A DNA stretch of 64,000 nt from Begonia masoniana. Lineage: Eukaryota; Streptophyta; Magnoliopsida; Cucurbitales; Begoniaceae. The notes below the pieces were generated by a model. That model was not told where the DNA came from, made no database searches, and was given only the letters and a program-made list of their open reading frames with translations. Location of the stretch: NCBI GenBank assembly GCA_022432975.1, contig CM039502.1:24450383-24514382 (forward strand). Reading direction: 5' to 3'. Both the position numbers and the translations under genes were made by a program. Below are positions 58,415 through 64,000 of the stretch, in pieces (positions within the stretch are counted from its first letter, which is position 1; each line of letters begins with the position of its first letter).

Positions 58415-58775
58415 ATGATGACAAACTATAAGTATAAATTGATTAATTATCTTTCCCCATAATCCTAGCTCCCCCACAGTATGTGCATGCAAATCAATTT
58501 AATTTTCAAACACAGTTTATTTGCATTACATAGTGCTGTAGTCACATTTTCTCCCCCTTTGACATTATAAAAAAAAACAGTAAAAAACAGTCAACTACGC
58601 AACATTTGTATATTGATGAATTGTAAGAGCAGAGTACCAAACAAAAACTGGTACATCTCGGGAATCTGTAAAAAATTGTCTAAAAAAATATCTCCTATTT
58701 AATCTAAATCCATAATGCGCTTCCATAACTCCTTTATGATTGATGGAGGCACTGTAAAATTGACATCAGGAACTA

Positions 58776-61116
58776 TCAGAGGTTCAGAAATGGTAGGAGA
58801 AGCAGAAGGAGCAGAAGGCTGAAAAAGGGACCTCTATACACCACCAAGTCTAGACATGGTGGTGGCTTTACCGAGGGACCAGCCGGAATTGCAGCCATTG
58901 AACCTTGAAGCTCAGAAGAGGACTCGGTGACTTGGGATCTAAAAGGATCAGTGAACCTAAGCTCACCATGCTGAATATTCAAGGGCATGAAGTTCACTGC
59001 CTCATCAACCTCAGGCCTGATAATCGGAGGGAGCAAGTCAGCAGAACAAGCCTCTGAGAAACAAAGAGGGCGAGACTGTTCTGGTTGAGAAGCTTGAATG
59101 TCAGACTGTATAGACCGAAGGGTCCTTGAGAGAGAGCCTTCAAGTCTATCCATCCTGGAAGCCAACTTATCCTGAACTGTGTCAAGGTCCTTGCTCAAGT
59201 CCATTCGGCTCTGAGTTAGCTTGGCATCTAATGACACATTCATCTGATCCTTAACAGAAGTGAGAGCAGTGCCTAAACTGGCTATGCAAAAAGACATCAA
59301 CTCAGTCAACTGATCCTCACTGATGAACAGTCTCCTTTGATAAGTTTTGGGTGTTTGAGGAGCATTGGGTGGGTTTGGATTTGAGGAGCAAATTGTTTGG
59401 ATTTGAGAAGCTAATTGTTGAACAGGGGAAATAGGTGTAGGAGCGGCTAGAGAAGGCAAAATAATGGTAGGAGGAGGAGAAGCAGGACTCTCTGGAAGTG
59501 GAAGGGGCACAGAGGAGTGAACAGGAGGTGCCACAAGGGTATAAGATGGAAGAGCTGGGGTAGAGTGTCTTGTAACAGAAGGCAAAACAAAATCCCCTTT
59601 TTTGTCCTTTGATCCCCATTGAGATTGAATAATAACTTGAGGCTCAAGAAGTAAGGGGTCATCTTCCTCTAGAAATTCAACTTCAAACTTCTCGAAAATT
59701 TTCATGAGAAGTAGATTATAAGGAAGCGATGTAGATCTGGTGGAGACACTCTGAATCATCCTTCTCAACACAATGAATCTCATGTTAAAGGGGGTCTTTT
59801 GGTAGAGTGCAAAAGAACAAACAATTCCTGCCACTCACATCGTCATAGTGACCGCCCTTGGGAATGATATTGTACCCTATCATTTGGTGAAAGAGCCGAG
59901 CCCTGATGTTGAGGTGCTTGCTCTTTTAAGGGAGTAGGGATGTGATTCGGGTCTTGATCATTGATGTAAAAACAGATGGCCCTCCAGAGAGTTAAGGAGT
60001 GAGGGCTCATGCCTTGATTCAAAAAATTTGACATGGTTATCCACTGGGGGCTCTCCAAAAGATCATTTATTGCTTGGATTTGATAAGAGAGCGAGACACC
60101 TGAGAGGATGAAGGAGAATCAGGAAATGCATGGATTTCAGATTCATCCACACCTTCATGAGTAGACTCATCTTCTTGTAGGATATGCTTCCTATTCCCCA
60201 ACCGAGCTGAAGTTGCCTTAGACACCCTCTTCCGGGCCTCATCCAAAACAAAATCCCCTTTTTTTGTCCTTTTGATCCCCATTGAGATTGAATAATAACT
60301 TGAAGGCTGAAGACGGAAGGGGTCATCTTCCTCTAGAAATTCAACTTCAAACTTCTCGAAAATTTTCATGAGAAGTAGATTATAAGGAAGCGATGTAGAT
60401 CTGGTGGAGACACTCTGAATCATCCTTCTCAACACAATGAATCTCATGTTAAAGGGGGTCTTTTGGTAGAGTGCAAAAAGAACAAACAATTCCATGCCAC
60501 TCACATCGTCATAGTGACCGCCCTTGGGAATGATATTGTACCCTATCATTTGGTGAAAGAGCCGAGCCCTGATGTTGAGGTGCTTGCTCTTTAAGGGATT
60601 AGGGATGTGATTCGGGTCTTGATCAATTGATTTAAAAAACAGATGGCCCTCCAGAGAGTTAAGGAGTGAGGGCTCATGCCTTGATTCAAAAAATTTGACA
60701 TGGTTATCCAACTGGGGGCTCTCCAAAAGATCATTTATTGCTTGGGATGTGAGAACTATGTGTTTTTCATACACATAGCTCGAGATAGAATTGAAGTCAG
60801 AAGAGTAGCCAAGATTGGCATAAAACATCTTGATCGCTATGGGGTAATAGAATGATTCAACGTCAAATAACCCCAATAACCCGAGAGCTTTCAAGGGTTC
60901 AACTAAATCCAAGCCTTCGAAATCCTCAAAGATAATACCACGACTTGGAATAAGGGATTTAAACTTAAAATCATCATGATACCTTTCTTCAGCAGCCTGA
61001 TTAAGGAAGTAGAGAGATGGCCACTGAGTCGCACGAGGAAGCTCTCGTGGCTGACGAACAAAGGTTTTGGCCTTCTTTTTGGCTGGTTCTGGAACTGCTC
61101 TAGATGAAGATGCCAT
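58776..61116 (-). pseudogene. Accessory ORF downstream of Copia pol (SIRE 'env-like' position), internally duplicated and frameshifted
   Basis: Starts MASSSRAVPEPAKKKAKTF at 61116, with a basic Ser/Pro head. A globular domain follows with FYANLGYS, then a region containing GHYDDVSGMELF and a Leu/Arg/Phe-rich helix set; this is the same FYANL-type domain as at 49866-51057. The long frame ends at 60067. A second copy of the domain's later part (59587-60075) follows the first (60249-60745), frameshifted. From 59834 a frame continues into a Pro/Ser-rich segment, a coiled-coil-like region (LTSVKDQMNVSLDAKL ... DTVQDKLASRMDRL) and a hydrophobic C-terminus (SLLLLLLLLPFL), ending at 58776. The hydrophobic end recalls envelope-like ORFs of this lineage, but it is Leu-only and could be slippage of CTT repeats. 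Confidence 0.7.
59587..60745 (-). repeat. Direct repeat of about 0.49 kb within the accessory ORF
   Basis: 59587-60075 and 60249-60745 are near-identical, differing mainly by one-base indels in homopolymers (for example TTTTTTGTCC against TTTTTTTGTCC). They are separated by a 173-bp unique segment. The downstream copy (59587-60075) carries most of the indels. Confidence 0.88.
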
Positions 61117-61249
61117 TGAGTCGGGTGAAGAACTTTTTGAGCGAAAAACTCTAAGGAGAGGAAATAGGGCAGGAGCTATTGAACGTGCGCGAAAAGATGA
61201 AACGTCGGAAGCAAAGAAGTTCAAATGCTTTAGGGTTTGCCCGATTATT

Positions 61250-61410
61250 AGAATATATACTTGAAAATAATATCGCCCGATGGTGACACGTGTCACCAGA
61301 TAGATGCATACATCTTTCGATGCATAGTGGATGATGTACATCTTCCGACGGTAAGCGGATGATGCATATCTTCCGACGCACAGTGGATGATACACATTTT
61401 CCGACGAAAA
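61250..61410 (-). promoter_or_regulatory. Spacer between pol and accessory ORF: TATA-like box and short motif array
   Basis: The reverse complement of 61251-61260 reads GTATATATTC, about 140 nt upstream of the accessory ATG. Just upstream (61270-61410) is a small array of CATCTTCCGACG / AGCGGATGATG motifs plus an ACACGTGTCACC palindrome. This is the same order (array, TATA, accessory ATG) as at 51057-51600. Confidence 0.5.
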
Positions 61411-61482
61411 ATAAATTCATATTTCATTGAAAGTCTTAAACAGGGAGGAAAAAGAACCTTAATTTTTCTCACACTTAATGAG

Positions 61483-64000
61483 TCATAACCTTATTCTAAT
61501 ATTACAGAAGGTTTTCTCATCCAAAGGTTTTGTAAATATATCAGCTAATTGGTCTACAGAATTGACAAATTCTAAAGAAATATCTCCTTTCTGAACATGA
61601 TCTCTACTGAAGTGATATCTAACCTCTATGTGCTTTGTTCTAGAATGCTGGATGGGATTCTTGGAAATATTTATGGCACTGATGTTGTCACACCGAATAG
61701 GAATCCTATCATAGAAAAGATTGTAATCTTCTAGAGTTTGCTTCATCCAAAGCATTTGTGCACAACAACTGCCAGCAGCAATATATTCACTTTCAGCCGT
61801 TGAAAGTGCAACATAATTTTGCTTCTTGGAGTACCAGGAAACTAGAGATTCACCAAGGAATTGACATGTTCCACTGGTGCTTTTCCTATCAACTAGACTT
61901 CCAGCATAATCTGAGTCTGAATATCCTATCAGATCAAAAGCGGTACCCTTCGGGTACCATAATTCTAGATCATGAGTTCCACTCAAATATTTGAACATTC
62001 TCTTGACTGCATTTAAATGAGATTCCTTGGGAGCAGCTTGGAACCTAGCACAGAGACAAACACTAAAGAGGATATCTGGCCTACTAGCTGTCAGATATAA
62101 CAGAGATCCAATCATACCACGATATTTTTTAATATCAACACTTATTCCGTTTTCATCTTTGCCCAATTTGGTAGTGGTACTCATGGGAGTTTTAGAGGAC
62201 TTAGAGGATTCTAATCCAAATCTTTTCAAGAGGTCTTTGATGTATTTTTCTTGACAGAAGAAAATACCATATGATTTTGGCTAATTTGGAATCCTAAGAA
62301 GAATTTTAGCTCCCCCATCATACTCATTTCAAACTCACTTTGCATAACAGAGGCAAAATCATCACAAAGTGAAACATTTGTAGATCCGAATATGATATCA
62401 TCAACATAGATTTGAACAAGGAGAATCTCATTGTCCTTTTGCAAGGTAAAAAGGGTTGAATCTGTATTACCCTTTTTGAACTTCCTTTCCTCAAGAAAAT
62501 TCTTCAACCTATCATACCAGGCTCTAGGAGCCTGTTTAAGTCCATAGAGAGCTTTCCTAAGTTTGTAAACATGGTCAGGTTTTTTATAGTTTTCAAATCC
62601 TAAGGGCTGCTCTACATAAACTTCTTCCATGATATAACCATTTAAAAATGCACTCTTTACATCCATTTGAAAGAGTGAAGTTTTTGTAGCAAGCATATGC
62701 TAAGAGCATCCTAATAGACTCTAATCTAGCTACTGGTGCAAAGGTTTTCTCAAAATCTATTCCTTCTTCTTGATTGTAACCTTTAGCTACTAATCTGGCT
62801 TTATTTCTGATAACTATGCCACTTTCATCCATTTTGTTCTTAAACACCAATTTTGTTCCTATAATTGGATGATCAACTGGTTTTGGAATAAGTTCCCAGA
62901 CATTGTTCCTTTCAAATTGGTTTAGCTCTTCCTGCATAGCCACAATCCAATTTTCATCCTGCTCTGCTTCTTCGAATTTCTTAGGTTCAACTTGTGAAAT
63001 AAATGCCACATTGGCACAGAGATTCCTAAGAGAGGATCTAGTATTCACTCCTAAGGAAGGATCACCTAAAACTTCATCTAAAGGATGATTTCTTACATAT
63101 TTCCAGTCTTGAGGCAGAACATCAATTTCATCTTTGGCAGGAACAATTTCTAGAGGGTTTTCTCCTAGAAGGGTATCAATAGGCTTATCTAAGAAAAGAG
63201 AATCTAGATGCTTATCTAAAGTATCATCCTCATCCACATTGATTGTGGGTTGAGGGGTCTCATTAAAGTTGACATGGACAGATTCCTCTACAACTAGAGT
63301 TCTCTTATTGAACACTCTATAAGCCTTACTAGAGAGAGAATAGCTAAGAAAGATTCCAAGGTCAGATTTGGAATCGAATTTTCCTAAGTTATCCTTGGTG
63401 TTAAGAATGAATTATTTACTACCGAAGGCTCTAAAGTACTTAACAGAAGGAGTTTTTCCACTCCAACGCTCATAAGGTGTTCTTTCAAGAATAGGTCTTA
63501 TAGAGACCCGATTAAGCACATAACAAGCTGTTGAAACAGCTTCAGCCCAGAAATACTTTGGAAGGGAATTTTCATTGAGCATGGTCCGAGCTAGCTCTTG
63601 GAGAGATCTATTTTTCCTCTCAACAATACCATTTTGCTAAGGGGTTCTAGGAGAGGAGAAATTGTGCTCAATTCCATATTTAAGGCACAAGAGTTCAAAT
63701 TTCTCATTTTCAAATTCTCCACGATGATCACTACGAATAGCAACAATGGTGAGCTCCTTTTCATTTTGAACTCTTTTCCTAAAGCTAGAGAAGGTATCAA
63801 AGGTCTCATCCTTTGACTTCAGAAAGAATACCTATGTGAACCTAGGGAAGTCATCTACAATAACATAAGCATAGAATTTACCTCCTAGACTGGCTGCATT
63901 GGAAGGACCGAAATGGTCCATTGAAGAAATTGAAGAGGTTTAGATTGCATTCTTCGATGCAAAGGAACTTTTAATCTGCTTGCCCATTTGACAAGATTCA
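61483..64000 (-). pseudogene. Copia pol (integrase, reverse transcriptase, RNase H), frameshifted
   Basis: From the right edge inward: GAG-pre-integrase end (CQMGKQIKSSF near 63980), and integrase core (63400-63900) with stop codons and frame changes. A linker follows, then the reverse transcriptase with [65 protein letters not shown] and the catalytic YVDDIIFGS (YVDD at 62396-62408). Frameshifts lie near 62690 and 62265. RNase H (61483-62229) is intact with YSDSDYAGS, DRKSTSG, ALSTAESEYIA, KHIEVRYHF and DIFTKPL. Copia order (integrase before reverse transcriptase) is clear. The copy cannot make an intact polyprotein. Confidence 0.88.

Larger units (their letters stand above)
56994..64000 (-). 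mobile_element. SIRE-type Ty1/Copia retrotransposon, runs off right edge
   Basis: Order on the minus strand: integrase region, reverse transcriptase, RNase H, spacer, accessory ORF, polypurine tract, 3' LTR. The Copia order with an additional ORF after pol and a long LTR fits the SIRE/Maximus lineage. Gag and the 5' LTR lie beyond 64000. It appears inserted into the Gypsy B pol region (flank GTATA at 56989-56993; the partner is out of the window). Several frameshifts and stops make it non-autonomous. Confidence 0.85.

Overview
This window is eudicot nuclear DNA: AT-rich, intron-bearing genes with plant-specific families on the left (about 2.5-24.3 kb), and a 37-kb block of nested retrotransposons on the right (about 26-64 kb). 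The presence of an ASR gene argues against Brassicaceae, because Arabidopsis lacks that family (established knowledge). I could not name the species from the sequence.

Left, gene-bearing part. A Cassandra TRIM element (minus orientation) runs off the left edge (1-696). Then come four protein-coding genes: a PTBP3-type polypyrimidine-tract-binding protein with 14 coding exons (2605-7586, minus); an intronless egg-cell-secreted EC1-like gene (8735-9154, plus), divergent from PTBP3 across a short intergenic region; an ASR (ABA/WDS) stress protein with a Tyr-rich repeat extension (10284-11144, minus); and a UGT80B1-type sterol 3-beta-glucosyltransferase with 14 coding exons (16639-23713, minus). 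For the two large genes I traced every coding exon through splice sites and reading frame, giving 439 and 647 residues. Between ASR and UGT80B1 lie a ~1-kb foldback element (13588-14579) and an uninterrupted (AT)506 tract (15220-16231). A 981-bp non-autonomous hAT element with an exact 8-bp target duplication lies at 25116-26096.

Right, retrotransposon part. From 26.9 to 47.6 kb is a tandem array LTR-internal-LTR-internal-LTR of one Ty3/Gypsy-like, zinc-knuckle-only, apparently non-autonomous element. LTR2 and LTR3 each carry a separate nested solo LTR of a second family, with 5-bp target duplications (CAGTG and TTGAG), and the sister LTRs preserve the empty sites. The solo LTR in LTR3 is more than twice as long as its sibling because of two internal satellites: about 36 units of 77 bp, each carrying a CACGTGG G-box/ABRE core, and 28 units of 47 bp. 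The sibling has only four of the 47-bp units. From 47.6 to 51.1 kb is a fragment resembling a SIRE-type Copia LTR plus accessory ORF, with a 63-unit 27-bp satellite that keeps one frame on each strand open. A second Cassandra (52340-53165, 5S-like domains, target duplication GAGAA) sits in what is probably the leader of a decayed Gypsy gag-protease copy (to 56993). A SIRE-type Copia element (minus strand, 56994 to beyond the window end) abuts or interrupts that Gypsy copy. It has a 1.4-kb LTR, an accessory ORF downstream of pol, and a frameshifted pol.

A theme across the right half is that several unrelated LTRs and leaders hold arrays of short, often inverted-repeat-prone motifs (GGTGGATGT, TCTTCCGGTG, GTGGACGAC, GGTCGGCTGTTC, AGTGTCGACC types). 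Different families use different motifs in comparable positions. This is the signal I find most worth pursuing. No CRISPR, tRNA gene or functional rRNA gene was found.
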